A DNA stretch of 64,000 nt from Clavibacter sp. VKM Ac-2872 (GCF_015351105.1 NZ_JADKRR010000001.1:558001-622000); one strand, 5' to 3'; numbered from the stretch's first letter, positions 8,790 through 18,398 are shown. The notes: generated from the letters alone by a model not told the origin. A program made the numbers and translations.

Positions 8790-10355
8790 GTGACCAAGAG
8801 AATCAGGCGCGGGCTGTCCGCGTCCGCTGCGGCGACCCTGGTGGTGGCGTCCGCGCTGCTCGCCGGCGGATCCGCCCAAGCCGCGGGCACGACGCCGCCG
8901 CGGCCCACCGTGCACACCCAGAAGGCGTACGCGCCGGAGGACGACTTCACGGCCCACTGGACCCGCGCGGACGCCAAGCAGATCGCGAAGCTGTCCGACC
9001 CGTCCGCGGCGCCCCGGACGAACTCCATGCCGGACGCGCTCACCATGCCGCAGGTGCCGCAGGACTTCCCGAGCATGACCGACAAGGCGTTCGTGTGGGA
9101 CACCTGGCCGCTCACGGACTCGTCCGGCCAGACCTACAGCGTCGACGGCTACGACGTGATCTTCGCGCTCACGGCCCCGCGCACGCTGTCGTTCGACGAC
9201 CGGCACACGGCCGCGAAGATCGGCTACTTCACCAGGCCCACCGGGATCCCGGCGGAGCAGCGGCCCGAGAACGGCGGCTGGACCTACCAGGGGAACGTGT
9301 TCGAGGACGGCGTCACGGACGGGGTGTTCCCCGACCAGTCGTTCACGCAGCAGGCCGAGTGGTCGGGATCCGCGCGGATCATGGCCGACGGCACGGTCAA
9401 GCTGTTCTTCACCGACGTGGCGTTCTACCGCGACGCGAAGGGGCAGGACGTGAAGCCCGCCGACCCCGTCATCTCGCTCAGCCAGGGGCGCATCGAGAAG
9501 ACGGACGGCGCGGTCAAGGTCGCCGGCTTCGAGACGGTGACCCCGCTGCTGCGCCCCGACGGGCAGCGGTACCAGACGAAGGACCAGAACCCGTTCGTGA
9601 ACTTCCGCGACCCGTTCACGTTCACGGATCCGGACCACCCCGGCAAGACGTACATGGTGTTCGAGGCCAACGTCGCCGGCAAGCGCGGCGAGCAGCAGTG
9701 CGACGCGACCGACCTCGGCTACCGGCCGGGCGATCCGGCGGCGGAGGACCCGAAGGAGGTCACCGCCACCGGCGCCAACCTGCAGATGGCGTCCATCGGC
9801 CTCGCGGTCGCGGACGACGCCGACCTCACCAAGTGGCACTACCTCGATCCGCTGCTCGAGTCGGCGTGCGTCACCGACCAGACCGAGCGGCCCGAGGTGA
9901 TGATCGAGAACGGCAAGCACTACCTGTTCACGATCAGCCACCGGTCGACCTTCGCGAACGGCATCGACGGCCCCGAGGGCGTGTACGGCTTCGTGGGCAA
10001 CGGTCTGCGGAGCGACTACAAGCCCATGAACGGCGGATCCGGCCTCGTGCTCGGCAATCCGACGAACCTCAACTACGCCGGCGGCACCGCGTACGCGCCC
10101 GACTACAACCAGACGCCGGGCGCGTTCCAGGCGTACTCGAGCTACATCCTCCCGGGCGGGCTGGTGGAGTCGTTCATCGACGCCGTCGGCTCGAAGGAGT
10201 CCTTCCGGCGCGGCGGGACGCTCGGGCCGACGGTGAAGCTGGAGTTCGACGGCGACACCTCGAAGCTCGACCGGGGCTACGGCGAGGGCGGGCTCGGCGG
10301 GTACGCCGACATCCCGACCACCCGGGTCTACGACCCGGCGCACCCGCCCCAGTAG
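8790..10355 (+). CDS. secreted GH68 levansucrase/fructosyltransferase
   Basis: The enzyme transfers fructose from sucrose to a growing fructan or to water, outside the cell. The 521-residue product has a signal peptide with a basic start (MTKRIRRG) and a hydrophobic core ending near AQAAG at about residue 33. The GH68 catalytic triad is complete: nucleophile D104 in VWDTW, stabiliser D274 in NFRDPF, and acid/base E366 in ERPEV. The start is GTG with only a weak ribosome site. A strong hairpin follows the stop. In plant-associated Microbacteriaceae such enzymes build levan from host sucrose; that ecological role is inference. Confidence 0.92.
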   Translation: MTKRIRRGLSASAAATLVVASALLAGGSAQAAGTTPPRPTVHTQKAYAPEDDFTAHWTRADAKQIAKLSDPSAAPRTNSMPDALTMPQVPQDFPSMTDKAFVWDTWPLTDSSGQTYSVDGYDVIFALTAPRTLSFDDRHTAAKIGYFTRPTGIPAEQRPENGGWTYQGNVFEDGVTDGVFPDQSFTQQAEWSGSARIMADGTVKLFFTDVAFYRDAKGQDVKPADPVISLSQGRIEKTDGAVKVAGFETVTPLLRPDGQRYQTKDQNPFVNFRDPFTFTDPDHPGKTYMVFEANVAGKRGEQQCDATDLGYRPGDPAAEDPKEVTATGANLQMASIGLAVADDADLTKWHYLDPLLESACVTDQTERPEVMIENGKHYLFTISHRSTFANGIDGPEGVYGFVGNGLRSDYKPMNGGSGLVLGNPTNLNYAGGTAYAPDYNQTPGAFQAYSSYILPGGLVESFIDAVGSKESFRRGGTLGPTVKLEFDGDTSKLDRGYGEGGLGGYADIPTTRVYDPAHPPQ

Positions 10356-10406
10356 GGCCAGGCGCGGCGACGGCGTCCTCCCGCCGTCGCCGCGTCCTCC
10401 CTGGCC
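10356..10406 (+). terminator. hairpin terminator after levansucrase
   Basis: Twelve-base arms (10364-10375 and 10382-10393) flank a six-base loop, and an outer pair (GGCCAGG at 10357-10363 with CCTGGCC at 10400-10406) extends the stem. It starts at the stop codon of the GH68 gene. There is no U-tract, which is usual for high-GC actinobacteria. Confidence 0.7.
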
Positions 10407-10426
10407 GCTCATCTACACTTCCCTCG

Positions 10427-11086
10427 ATGCCTGCCCCGTCCCCGATCCCGCCGCGTGTCCAGCGCGTGATCCGGGGGCTCGCCGCATCCACCACCGCCAC
10501 GTTCGTGGCCGCCCTCTTCCACGAGGCCGGCGGCGGGGCCGCTCCGTCGTGGGGCGTCGTGGCGTTCGGGCTGGCGCTCGCGTCGCTCGCGGCCATCGCG
10601 CTCGCCGGCACCCGCACGGCCCTGTGGCGCCTCGTCGCCGCGGTGGGCGTCAGCCAGCTGCTCTTCCACGGCCTGTTCACGGCGGCGGGCGACGCGTCAG
10701 GCGCCGCCGTCGCGGCGGATCCGCACGCGGGCATGGGGCACGGTGCCGCCGTGCTCGCGCTCCCCGGCCTCGACCCGGCCGCCGCGTCCGCCGCCGGAGC
10801 ATCGGGCGCGCTCGACCCCGCCATGCTCCTCTCGCACGGCGCGGCGCTGGTCGTCACCGTCCTCGCGCTGCGGCACGGCGAGGCGGCCATCCGCGCGCTC
10901 GTCGCCGCCTCCGCGCTCGGCGTCGTGCGCGCGCTCGCGATCCCGTTCCTCCGTCCCGAGGGGCGCCGCACCACGGCGCTCGCCCGGGCCGCCCGCGCGC
11001 CGCTCGCGCTGCGCGACCTCTGCGCGCGCCTCGGGCGCCTCCGGCACCGCGGCCCGCCGCGCGGACACGCGCTCGCCGCCGCCTGA
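10427..11086 (+). CDS. predicted multi-pass membrane protein at head of copper block
   Basis: The 219-residue product has about five hydrophobic segments and a histidine/methionine-bearing loop (DPHAGMGHG near residue 100) that could bind metal. I do not recognise a named family. It lies directly upstream of YcnI and CopC genes in the same direction, a context in which small membrane proteins are frequent in Actinobacteria, so a copper-related role is an inference. TACACT (10414-10419) lies seven bases before the ATG, suggesting a leaderless transcript beginning just past the levansucrase terminator. The C-terminal tail (after about residue 180) is basic and cytoplasmic. Confidence 0.65.
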   Translation: MPAPSPIPPRVQRVIRGLAASTTATFVAALFHEAGGGAAPSWGVVAFGLALASLAAIALAGTRTALWRLVAAVGVSQLLFHGLFTAAGDASGAAVAADPHAGMGHGAAVLALPGLDPAAASAAGASGALDPAMLLSHGAALVVTVLALRHGEAAIRALVAASALGVVRALAIPFLRPEGRRTTALARAARAPLALRDLCARLGRLRHRGPPRGHALAAA

Positions 11087-11263
11087 CGCGCCGGCCGGAT
11101 CCCGCGCCCCGCGGATCCCGGCCCACCGCGCGAGACCGCTCGCGCCGCGGACGCGATGCCCGCGCATCGGCCCGCCCCCCCCTCTCTCTCCCTCACCGGA
11201 CGTCGGCACCGCCGCGTCCGCTCCCGGGGCCGCCCCGCGCGGCCCGGAACAGGACACCAGCGA

Positions 11264-12028
11264 ATGACCACCTCATCCCCCTCCACCTCCCGCCGTCGGA
11301 TCCTCCGCTCGGCCACCGCGCTCATCGGCGGCGTCGCGCTCGCCGTCGCCGTGCCGCTCGCGGCCTCCGCGCACGTGCGCGTCTCGCCCGACCAGGCGGC
11401 CGCAGGCAGCTACAGCACGCTGACCTTCAAGGTGCCCACCGAGTCGGCGACCGCGACGACCACGAGCGTCACCGTCGACCTGCCCAAGGACACCCCGTTC
11501 TCGAGCCTCTCCACCGAGCCCGTGCCCGGCTGGACCGCGAAGGTCACGACGGAGAAGCTCGACACCCCGGTGAAGACGGACGACGCCACCATCACGGACG
11601 CGCCCATCGAGGTCACCTGGACCGCCGACGACGGCGTGGGCATCAAGGCCGGCGAGTTCCAGCGCTTCACGGTCTCGGTCGGTCCCGTGCCCGACACCGG
11701 CAGCATCATGCTCCCCGCGCACCAGGGCTACTCCGACGGATCCGTCGTCGACTGGGACCAGGCCACCCCGGCCTCCGGCGAGGAGCCGGAGCACCCCGCG
11801 CCCACGCTCTACGTGGACGACGCCCCGCCCGCCGACTCCATGAGCGCGATGACGACCACCGCGGCGCCCGACGCGACCGTCACGACGGCGTCCGCCGACA
11901 CCGGCGCCACGAGCAGCGCGGTCGCGGTCGGCCTCGGCGTGGGCGGCCTCGCCCTCGGCGCGGTGGCCCTCGTGGTCGCGGTCTTCGCCCTCACCCGCGT
12001 GCGCCGCGAGGGCGGCGGCCAGGCGTGA
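11264..12028 (+). CDS. YcnI-like (DUF1775) copper-associated surface protein
   Basis: The 254-residue protein has a signal peptide ending at AASA, after which the mature chain starts with histidine (AHVRVSPD), the copper-ligand position known for YcnI. The beta-sandwich DUF1775 domain covers about residues 34-185. An alanine/threonine-rich linker and a C-terminal membrane anchor (about 222-246) follow. Such proteins are proposed to handle copper at the outer face of the membrane. Its stop overlaps the GTG of the CopC gene by four bases, showing translational coupling. The long upstream in-frame reading is excluded because it lacks a signal peptide. Confidence 0.85.
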   Translation: MTTSSPSTSRRRILRSATALIGGVALAVAVPLAASAHVRVSPDQAAAGSYSTLTFKVPTESATATTTSVTVDLPKDTPFSSLSTEPVPGWTAKVTTEKLDTPVKTDDATITDAPIEVTWTADDGVGIKAGEFQRFTVSVGPVPDTGSIMLPAHQGYSDGSVVDWDQATPASGEEPEHPAPTLYVDDAPPADSMSAMTTTAAPDATVTTASADTGATSSAVAVGLGVGGLALGAVALVVAVFALTRVRREGGGQA

Positions 12029-12807
12029 CGCCCGGCGAGCGGATCCCGGCCCGCAGCGTGCGCGCGTCGACGACCCGTCGGCGGCTCGCCGCGGCGGTCG
12101 CGGGCGCGGCGCTCGCGACGGGCGCGTTCGCGCTCGCCGGACTGGCGCAGGGGAGCGGGCCCGACGGCGCGCTGTCGGCGTCCGCGCACGACTACCTCGT
12201 GTCGAGCTCGCCCGCGGCCGGATCCACCATCGACGCCGCGCCGGCGGAGGTCACGCTGACCTTCAACGACGTGATCCTCGACCTCGGCACGCCGGGCGGC
12301 TCGTCCATCGTGCAGGTGACGGGCCCGGACGCGCAGGGCACGCACTTCGAGACCGGCTGCGCCGTGAACTCCGGGCGCACCGTCTCGGTGCCGGTCGCGC
12401 TCGGCGGATCCGGGCAGTACACGGTCACGTGGCGCGTGGTCTCGGCCGACGGGCACCCGGTCTCCGACTCGATCGCGTTCACGTACCAGGCGCCCGCGGG
12501 CGCGACGCCCTCCGCGGGGACGGCCTCCGGCCCGGGCTGCGCGGCCGCCGCGGAGGGGGCCGCCGGATCCGGCGCGACCTCCTCAGGCGGGGCCGCCGGG
12601 TCCGCCGCCGACCCGGGCACCGCGGCCGGGCAGGAGCAGGGCCTGGCGCCCTACCTCGGCGTCATCGTCGGCGTGGGCATCGGGATCGTCGTGCTCGCGG
12701 CGGCCGCCGTCGTCCTCATCGTGGTGACCGGGCGGCGGAAGCCGGCCGCGGCGGCTGCGGCGGGGGAGGCCGGCGCACCGCGCGTGGGCGGCCCACCCGA
12801 CGCCTGA
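12025..12807 (+). CDS. copC: CopC-domain copper-binding protein with C-terminal anchor
   Basis: The 260-residue product has a signal peptide and a mature end at SAHDYLVSSSPAAGSTI, giving the N-terminal histidine expected to bind Cu(II). The CopC beta-sandwich extends to about residue 155 and includes VSADGHPVSD, with the second conserved histidine. A Gly/Ser/Ala linker, one membrane helix (about 213-236) and a basic tail complete it. The GTG start overlaps the YcnI stop by four bases (GTGA). No CopD-type domain is attached. It likely works with YcnI in copper delivery or resistance at the cell surface. Confidence 0.88.
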   Translation: MTPGERIPARSVRASTTRRRLAAAVAGAALATGAFALAGLAQGSGPDGALSASAHDYLVSSSPAAGSTIDAAPAEVTLTFNDVILDLGTPGGSSIVQVTGPDAQGTHFETGCAVNSGRTVSVPVALGGSGQYTVTWRVVSADGHPVSDSIAFTYQAPAGATPSAGTASGPGCAAAAEGAAGSGATSSGGAAGSAADPGTAAGQEQGLAPYLGVIVGVGIGIVVLAAAAVVLIVVTGRRKPAAAAAAGEAGAPRVGGPPDA

Positions 12808-12823
12808 CCCGCGCGTCGCCGGC

Positions 12824-12861
12824 CGACGGGCCCGGATCCTCCCGGGGATCCGGGCCCGTCG
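12824..12861. terminator. bidirectional terminator between copC and the LysR gene
   Basis: A perfect 16-base inverted repeat (12824-12839 and 12846-12861) with a six-base loop lies between the convergent stops of copC and the LysR-family gene. The arms contain GGGCCC and GGATCC. Its position and symmetry fit termination from both sides. Confidence 0.85.
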
Positions 12862-12882
12862 TCGTCCCCGGGGCACCGCGGA

Positions 12883-13785
12883 TCAGCCCGCGCCCGGCCC
12901 CATCACCTCGACGGCGCGGGCCAGGGCGTCGCGACAGGCGCGGATCCCCGGCCGGTCGAGGCTGCCCACGCGCGACGACGTGAACACCGTGCGCCGCGGC
13001 GAGCCGGGCAGGCCGATCAGCCGCACGTCGGGCTCGCGGCCGGCCCACACGAGATCGGGCAGCACGGAGGCCGCGTGCCCGCCGCGCACCAGGTCGATGT
13101 GCGCCTGCAGGTCGGCCGTCACGTACCGGACGTCCGGCTCGAAGCCCGCGACCCGGCACACCTGCTCGGCGAAGTGGCGCGACGCCGTGCCGGCGGGCTC
13201 CATCACCCACGGCAGGCGGCGGGCGTCGGAGATCGAGCGCACGTCGTCGCGACCGGGCGGGAGGCCGAGGCGGAGCGGATCCACGCACAGCTCCTCGCGG
13301 TCGAGGTCGGCCGGCCGCGGCGCCGCGTGCGCCGGGTACTGCTCCGCGATGACGAGGTCGTGGTCGCGCGCCCACACGTCGTGCAGGCCCGACTCGGGCT
13401 CGCGCATCGTGATCTCGACCCGGAGGTCCGGGTAGTCGTCGCGGAGGATCGTGAGCGCGGGCGGCACCAGCGCGAGCAGCGCCGACTGGAACGCCGCCAC
13501 GCGGATGGTGCCGGACACGTTCGCGAGCGACGCGTTCACCTCGGTCTCGGCGCGCTCCAGCCGCTCGAGCAGCGCGGTCGTGTGCTCCACGAGGATCTCG
13601 GCCTGCGGCGTGAGCACCACCCGCCGGCCGACGCGGCGCAGCAGCGGCACGCCCGCCTCGCGCTCCAGCTGCGACAGCTGCTGCGACACCGACGACGGGC
13701 TGAACGAGAGCGCGTCGGCGACCGCGCCGATCGTGCCGCGGAGCTTGAGCTCGCGCAGGAGCCGCAGCCGTCGCATCTCGAGCAC
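12883..13785 (-). CDS. LysR-family transcriptional regulator, likely of putA
   Basis: The 300-residue protein has a winged-helix domain at residues 1-60 (ELKLRGTIGAVADALSFSPS, then SVSQQLSQLE) and a LysR effector-binding domain after about residue 90. The chosen GTG start gives MLEMRRLRLLREL, the usual opening of this actinobacterial branch; an ATG 39 bases further upstream is a less likely alternative. It is divergent from putA across a 172-base region with repeated TCATCGG motifs, so control of proline degradation is the simplest reading. That is inference from position only. Confidence 0.85.
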   Translation of the reverse strand: MLEMRRLRLLRELKLRGTIGAVADALSFSPSSVSQQLSQLEREAGVPLLRRVGRRVVLTPQAEILVEHTTALLERLERAETEVNASLANVSGTIRVAAFQSALLALVPPALTILRDDYPDLRVEITMREPESGLHDVWARDHDLVIAEQYPAHAAPRPADLDREELCVDPLRLGLPPGRDDVRSISDARRLPWVMEPAGTASRHFAEQVCRVAGFEPDVRYVTADLQAHIDLVRGGHAASVLPDLVWAGREPDVRLIGLPGSPRRTVFTSSRVGSLDRPGIRACRDALARAVEVMGPGAG

Positions 13786-13820
13786 GTGCGCCTCCCGCGG
13801 GATCCCAGGCGAGCATGGAA

Positions 13821-13872
13821 TCATCGGCAGGACCGCACGATGATCATCGGAAACGTTCAGCGCATCCGATGA
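13821..13872. promoter_or_regulatory. candidate operator cluster between lysR and putA
   Basis: The heptamer TCATCGG occurs twice directly (13821-13827 and 13844-13850) and once inverted (CCGATGA at about 13866-13872). The second copy is part of the 12-base palindrome CGATGATCATCG at 13838-13849. The cluster lies between the divergent starts of the LysR gene and putA and is a good candidate for the regulator's binding site. Confidence 0.5.
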
Positions 13873-13957
13873 GAGCATGGTCGCACACTGGGTGGACGCG
13901 CTCGCCGCGCGGACGACGACGGGGCCGAAGGCCCACACGAGACGAAGAGGTTCCCGC

Positions 13958-16900
13958 ATGACCGCCGAGACCGCATCCGCCCCCGAGACCGCGCAGATCC
14001 CGACGATCGACGGCGCCTCCGCCCCGGATCGCGCGGCCCTCGCCGACCGGTCCGTCGCGCTCGTGCGCACGTGGCTCGCCGAGGCGGCACAGCACCCCGC
14101 GGATCCGTCCGCCGAGCGCCTCGCCGGCGTCCTCAAGGACGAGAACGGCCTCGACTTCACGATCGGCTTCGTCGACCGGGTCGTGCGCCCCGAGGACCTG
14201 CCGGTCGCGGGCAACAGCCTCGCCGCGCTCACCGCCAAGACCCCCGGCTTCCTGCCCTGGTACATGCAGGGCGCGATCCGCGCGGGCGGCATCCTCGGCC
14301 CCGTCCTCCCGCAGGTGGTCGTCCCGGTCGCGCGCCGGGTGCTCCGCGAGATGGTCGGCCACCTCATCGTCGACGCGACGAGCGAGAAGCTCGGCCCGGC
14401 CATCGCGAAGCTGCGCCAGGGCGGATCCCGCCTCAACCTCAACCTGCTCGGCGAGGCCGTGCTCGGCGAGAAGGAGGCCGCGCGCCGCCTGGCGGGCACG
14501 CGCGAGCTGCTCGCGCGCGACGACGTGGACTACGTCTCCATCAAGGTGTCGAGCGTCGTCTCGCAGCTGTCGATGTGGGCGTTCGACGAGGCCGTCGAGA
14601 AGGTCGTCGAGCGGCTCACCCCGCTGTACGAGCTGGCGTCGGAGGCCGCCAGCCCCAAGTTCATCAACCTCGACATGGAGGAGTACAAGGACCTCGACCT
14701 CACCATCGAGGTGTTCACGCGCGTGCTCGACCAGCCGCAGCTGAAGGACCTCGAGGCCGGCATCGTGCTGCAGGCGTACCTGCCCGACGCGCTCGCGGGC
14801 CTCCAGCGGCTCACCGCGTGGGCGCAGGAGCGCCGTGCGGCGGGCGGGGCGCCCATCAAGGTCCGCATCGTCAAGGGCGCGAACCTCGCGATGGAGAACG
14901 TCGACGGCCGGATGCACGACTGGCCCGTCGCCACCTGGGCCACCAAGGAGCAGACCGACACGCACTACAAGCGGATGCTCGAGCACGCGCTCCAGCCGGC
15001 CGCGGCCGACGCCGTGAAGATCGGCGTCGCCGGCCACAACCTCTTCGACGTCGCGTACGCGTGGCTGCTCGCCGAGGAGCGCGGCGTCACCGACCGGATC
15101 GAGTTCGAGATGCTGCTCGGCATGGCGACCGGCCAGGCCGAGGCCGTGAAGCGCACGGTCGGCGGGCTGCTGCTCTACACGCCCGTGGTGCACCCGACCG
15201 AGTTCGACGTGGCCATCTCGTACCTCATCCGCCGCCTGGAGGAGAACGCGAGCCAGGAGAATTTCATGTCGGCGGTGTTCGAGCTGAGCACGTCGAGCGC
15301 GCTCTTCGCGCGCGAGGAGCAGCGGTTCCGGTCGTCGCTCGACGGCGTGGACGACACGATCCCGGCGCCGAACCGCACGCAGGACCGCCGCTTCCCGCCG
15401 GAGCTCGACGACGTGGATCCGCTGGCCGAGCCGGAGACGCCCGCCGAGCCCGAGGCGGAGGTCGACCCGCAGCTCACCAGCGTGGTCCAGGGCTTCACGC
15501 GCGGCTCGCTGCTGACGCCCGACGCGCTCGTCGACCCGGACGCCTCCGCGACGCCGTTCCACAACGCGGCCGACACGGATCCGGCGCTGCCCACGAACCG
15601 CGCCTGGGGCCGCGAGATCCTGGCGCGCGTCGAGGCCTCGCAGCTCGGCGTCGCGACCATCGAGGCCGCGCGCATCGACTCCACCGACCAGCTCGACGAC
15701 CTCATCGACGGCGTCCGCACGGCCGCCGCGACCTGGGGCGCCCGCCCCGGCGACCAGCGCGCCGCCCTCCTGCACCGCGTGGGCGTCGCGATCGAGCGCA
15801 ACCGCGCGCGCCTCATCGAGGTGATGGCGTCGGAGACCGGCAAGACCATCGCCGAGGCCGACCCCGAGGTCAGCGAGGCCGTGGACTTCGCGCACTACTA
15901 CGCCGAGCGCGCCCGCGACCTCGACCGCGTGCAGGGCGCCCGCTTCGTGCCGTCGCGCGTCACCGTCGTGGCGCCGCCGTGGAACTTCCCCGTCGCGATC
16001 CCCGCGGGCAGCATGCTCGCGGCCCTCGCCTCCGGCAGCGGCGTGGTCGTGAAGCCCGCCGGCCAGGCCCGCCGCTCCGGCGCCGTGCTCGTCGAGGCGC
16101 TCCGCGAGGCCGGCGTGCCGCGCGAGCTGCTCGCGCTCGTCGACGCGGGCGAGGCCGAGTTCGGCGAGCACCTCATCTCCCACCCGGCGGTCGACCGCGT
16201 GATCCTCACGGGCGGCTACGAGACCGCCGAGGTCTTCCGCTCCTGGAAGAGCGACCTCCCGCTCCTCGCCGAGACCAGCGGCAAGAACGCCATCATCGTC
16301 ACGCCCAGCGCCGACCTCGACCTGGCCGCGGCCGACGTCGTGAAGAGCGCGTTCGGCCACGCCGGTCAGAAGTGCTCGGCGGCGAGCCTGGTGATCCTCG
16401 TGGGCTCGGTCGGGAAGTCCCGCCGGTTCCTCACGCAGCTCACCGACGCGGTGTCGTCGCTGCGCGTGGGCTACCCGTCGGATCCCACCACGCAGATGGG
16501 CCCGATCATCGAGCCCGCCGCGGGCAAGCTCAAGCACGCGCTCACGCAGCTGGGCGTCGGCGAGAAGTGGCTCGTCGAGCCCGAGGCGAAGGACGAGACC
16601 GGCCGCCTCTGGACCCCCGGCGTCCGCGACGGCGTGAAGCCCGGGTCGTACTTCCACCTCACCGAGTTCTTCGGGCCCGTGCTCGGCGTGATGCGCGCGC
16701 GCACGCTCGAGGAGGCGATCCGCTTCCAGAACGCCATCCCCTACGGCCTCACCGCGGGCCTGCACAGCCTCGACGCGCGCGAGCTCGAGCAGTGGCTCGA
16801 GACCGTGGAGGCGGGCAACCTCTACGTCAACCGCGGGATCACGGGCGCGATCGTGCAGCGCCAGCCGTTCGGCGGCTGGAAGCGCTCCTCGGTCGGATCC

Positions 16901-17605
16901 GGCACCAAGGCCGGTGGCCCGAACTACCTCATGGGCCTCGGCTCCTGGGTCGCCGACGAGGGCCGCCACTCGAGCTCGCTGCACCTGCGCGGGCTGTCGC
17001 CGCGCGTCACCGAGCTCATCGAGTCGGCGCAGCCCGCCATCCGCTACGAGGACTTCGACCTCGTGCGCCGCTCCGCCCTCAGCGACGCGGTCGCGTGGCA
17101 CGACGAGTTCGGCCAGGTGAAGGACCCGAGCGGGCTCGGCGTGGAGCGGAACCTGTTCCGCTACCGCCCGCTGCCCGTCACGGTGCGGCTCACGGAGTCC
17201 GGCGCGCTCGCCGACCTGCTGCGCGTGCTCGCGGCCGGGCGCCTCGCGCGCGCCGAGATGCACGTGTCGGTCCCGGGGATCCTCCCGGCCGGCCTCGGCC
17301 AGGTGCTCGACGACCTGCCGAGCGTGCACGTGACGATCGAGACGGACGAGGCGTGGCTCGCCCGCGTCGCCGCCGACGGGATCCCGACGGAGCGCGTGCG
17401 CCTCGTCGCCGCCCGGGACGCGCGGCTCGTGGAGGCGCGGGCCCTGTCCGACGCGCTCCGCGGCACGCCCGACGTGGCCGTCTTCGCCGACGAGGTGACC
17501 GCGGCCGGCCGCGTCGAGATGCTCACGTTCCTCCGCGAGCAGGCCATCAGCATCACGGCCCACCGCTTCGGCAACCCGGACGACTGGAGCGAGGCGGTCA
17601 TCTAG
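13958..17605 (+). CDS. putA: bifunctional proline dehydrogenase / delta-1-pyrroline-5-carboxylate dehydrogenase
   Basis: The enzyme oxidises proline to glutamate in two steps. The 1215-residue product has an N-terminal proline dehydrogenase barrel (about residues 60-450, with the FAD/substrate-region sequence RVIVKGANL form KVRIVKGANLAMEN) and an aldehyde dehydrogenase domain (about 530-1010). The ALDH part has the general base glutamate in LLAETSGKNA and the nucleophilic cysteine in GQKCSAASLV. A C-terminal conserved extension of about 200 residues follows. No N-terminal ribbon-helix-helix DNA-binding domain is present, so this PutA does not regulate itself. GAAGAGG before the ATG sets the start. 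The divergent LysR gene is the probable regulator. Confidence 0.93.
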   Translation: MTAETASAPETAQIPTIDGASAPDRAALADRSVALVRTWLAEAAQHPADPSAERLAGVLKDENGLDFTIGFVDRVVRPEDLPVAGNSLAALTAKTPGFLPWYMQGAIRAGGILGPVLPQVVVPVARRVLREMVGHLIVDATSEKLGPAIAKLRQGGSRLNLNLLGEAVLGEKEAARRLAGTRELLARDDVDYVSIKVSSVVSQLSMWAFDEAVEKVVERLTPLYELASEAASPKFINLDMEEYKDLDLTIEVFTRVLDQPQLKDLEAGIVLQAYLPDALAGLQRLTAWAQERRAAGGAPIKVRIVKGANLAMENVDGRMHDWPVATWATKEQTDTHYKRMLEHALQPAAADAVKIGVAGHNLFDVAYAWLLAEERGVTDRIEFEMLLGMATGQAEAVKRTVGGLLLYTPVVHPTEFDVAISYLIRRLEENASQENFMSAVFELSTSSALFAREEQRFRSSLDGVDDTIPAPNRTQDRRFPPELDDVDPLAEPETPAEPEAEVDPQLTSVVQGFTRGSLLTPDALVDPDASATPFHNAADTDPALPTNRAWGREILARVEASQLGVATIEAARIDSTDQLDDLIDGVRTAAATWGARPGDQRAALLHRVGVAIERNRARLIEVMASETGKTIAEADPEVSEAVDFAHYYAERARDLDRVQGARFVPSRVTVVAPPWNFPVAIPAGSMLAALASGSGVVVKPAGQARRSGAVLVEALREAGVPRELLALVDAGEAEFGEHLISHPAVDRVILTGGYETAEVFRSWKSDLPLLAETSGKNAIIVTPSADLDLAAADVVKSAFGHAGQKCSAASLVILVGSVGKSRRFLTQLTDAVSSLRVGYPSDPTTQMGPIIEPAAGKLKHALTQLGVGEKWLVEPEAKDETGRLWTPGVRDGVKPGSYFHLTEFFGPVLGVMRARTLEEAIRFQNAIPYGLTAGLHSLDARELEQWLETVEAGNLYVNRGITGAIVQRQPFGGWKRSSVGSGTKAGGPNYLMGLGSWVADEGRHSSSLHLRGLSPRVTELIESAQPAIRYEDFDLVRRSALSDAVAWHDEFGQVKDPSGLGVERNLFRYRPLPVTVRLTESGALADLLRVLAAGRLARAEMHVSVPGILPAGLGQVLDDLPSVHVTIETDEAWLARVAADGIPTERVRLVAARDARLVEARALSDALRGTPDVAVFADEVTAAGRVEMLTFLREQAISITAHRFGNPDDWSEAVI

Positions 17606-17715
17606 GCGACCGCGGTCGGGGTCCGCGCGCTCGCGGTCTCGGCGCCGGACGGGACGCGGGTGCGGCACCGGGGATGATCCGCGCGCGGCCCGCCGGGATC
17701 CGCGACCCTGGGCGG

Positions 17716-18378
17716 ATGCAGCGCTCCGAGACCGTCGACCGCGCCCGCGCGCTGTGGGACGGCGGCCGGCGGCGGGACGCGATCGTCGAGCTGCGGACGC
17801 GCGTGCGGGAGGAGCCCGGCGACGCGGTAGCCCGACTGCTCCTCGCGTCCTGGTACCGCGAGGTGCGCGCGCCCGATCAGGCCGGACGCTGGGGGATCGC
17901 GCTCCCGGGCTGGACCACCGCGCGCGAGCGCGAGCTGCTGGCGCGCCTGATCGCGTCGTCCGGCGTGCCGGACGACCGCCTCGGGCGCTTCCTCGCGCTC
18001 CCCGCGGGCGAGCGGCCCGCGGAGCTCGACGAGGTCATGGCGATCGTGGACGGCCTGCGCGCGCCCGACGGCTGGCGCGGCGCGAAGCCGCTGCGACCGT
18101 GCGACCTGCGCAGCCGGATCGCGCACGCCGTCCACGTGCTCGGCTGGCTGCTGCTCGCCGGCGCCCTCCTGACGTCCGGGCTCGTGGCGCTGACCGGCGA
18201 CGACGCCACGTCCCCCGCGCGCGGCGGCGTCGCGGTGGGGCTCGTCCTGCTCGCCGTGGCCGCGGTCGTGGAGGGCACGCGGGCTCGCCGGGGCTGGTGG
18301 TGGATCGGCCCGTCGGCGGTGCTGCTCGCCGTGGCCCTGATGGCGGCCGCCGTGGCGCTCGCGCGCCTGGCCGTGTGA
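17716..18378 (+). CDS. DUF6584-like protein with C-terminal membrane helices
   Basis: The 220-residue product has a soluble N-terminal half that resembles a short tetratricopeptide-like helical repeat (ARALWDGGRRRDAIVELRTR at about 9-28), with the conserved stretch WYREVRAPDQAGRWG near residue 53. Two to three hydrophobic segments follow from about residue 142. The pattern matches a family annotated only as a domain of unknown function in Actinobacteria. The ATG at 17716 is preceded six bases upstream by GACCCT, a weak leaderless-type signal. No function is assigned. Confidence 0.65.
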   Translation: MQRSETVDRARALWDGGRRRDAIVELRTRVREEPGDAVARLLLASWYREVRAPDQAGRWGIALPGWTTARERELLARLIASSGVPDDRLGRFLALPAGERPAELDEVMAIVDGLRAPDGWRGAKPLRPCDLRSRIAHAVHVLGWLLLAGALLTSGLVALTGDDATSPARGGVAVGLVLLAVAAVVEGTRARRGWWWIGPSAVLLAVALMAAAVALARLAV

Positions 18379-18398
18379 CCGCCGCCTAGGGTCGACAC

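Noticed and set aside
13844-17668. Long minus-strand open frame of about 1270 codons opposite putA
   Set aside because: Low-complexity Arg/Ala/Val/His translation with no motif; putA on the plus strand has complete catalytic motifs.
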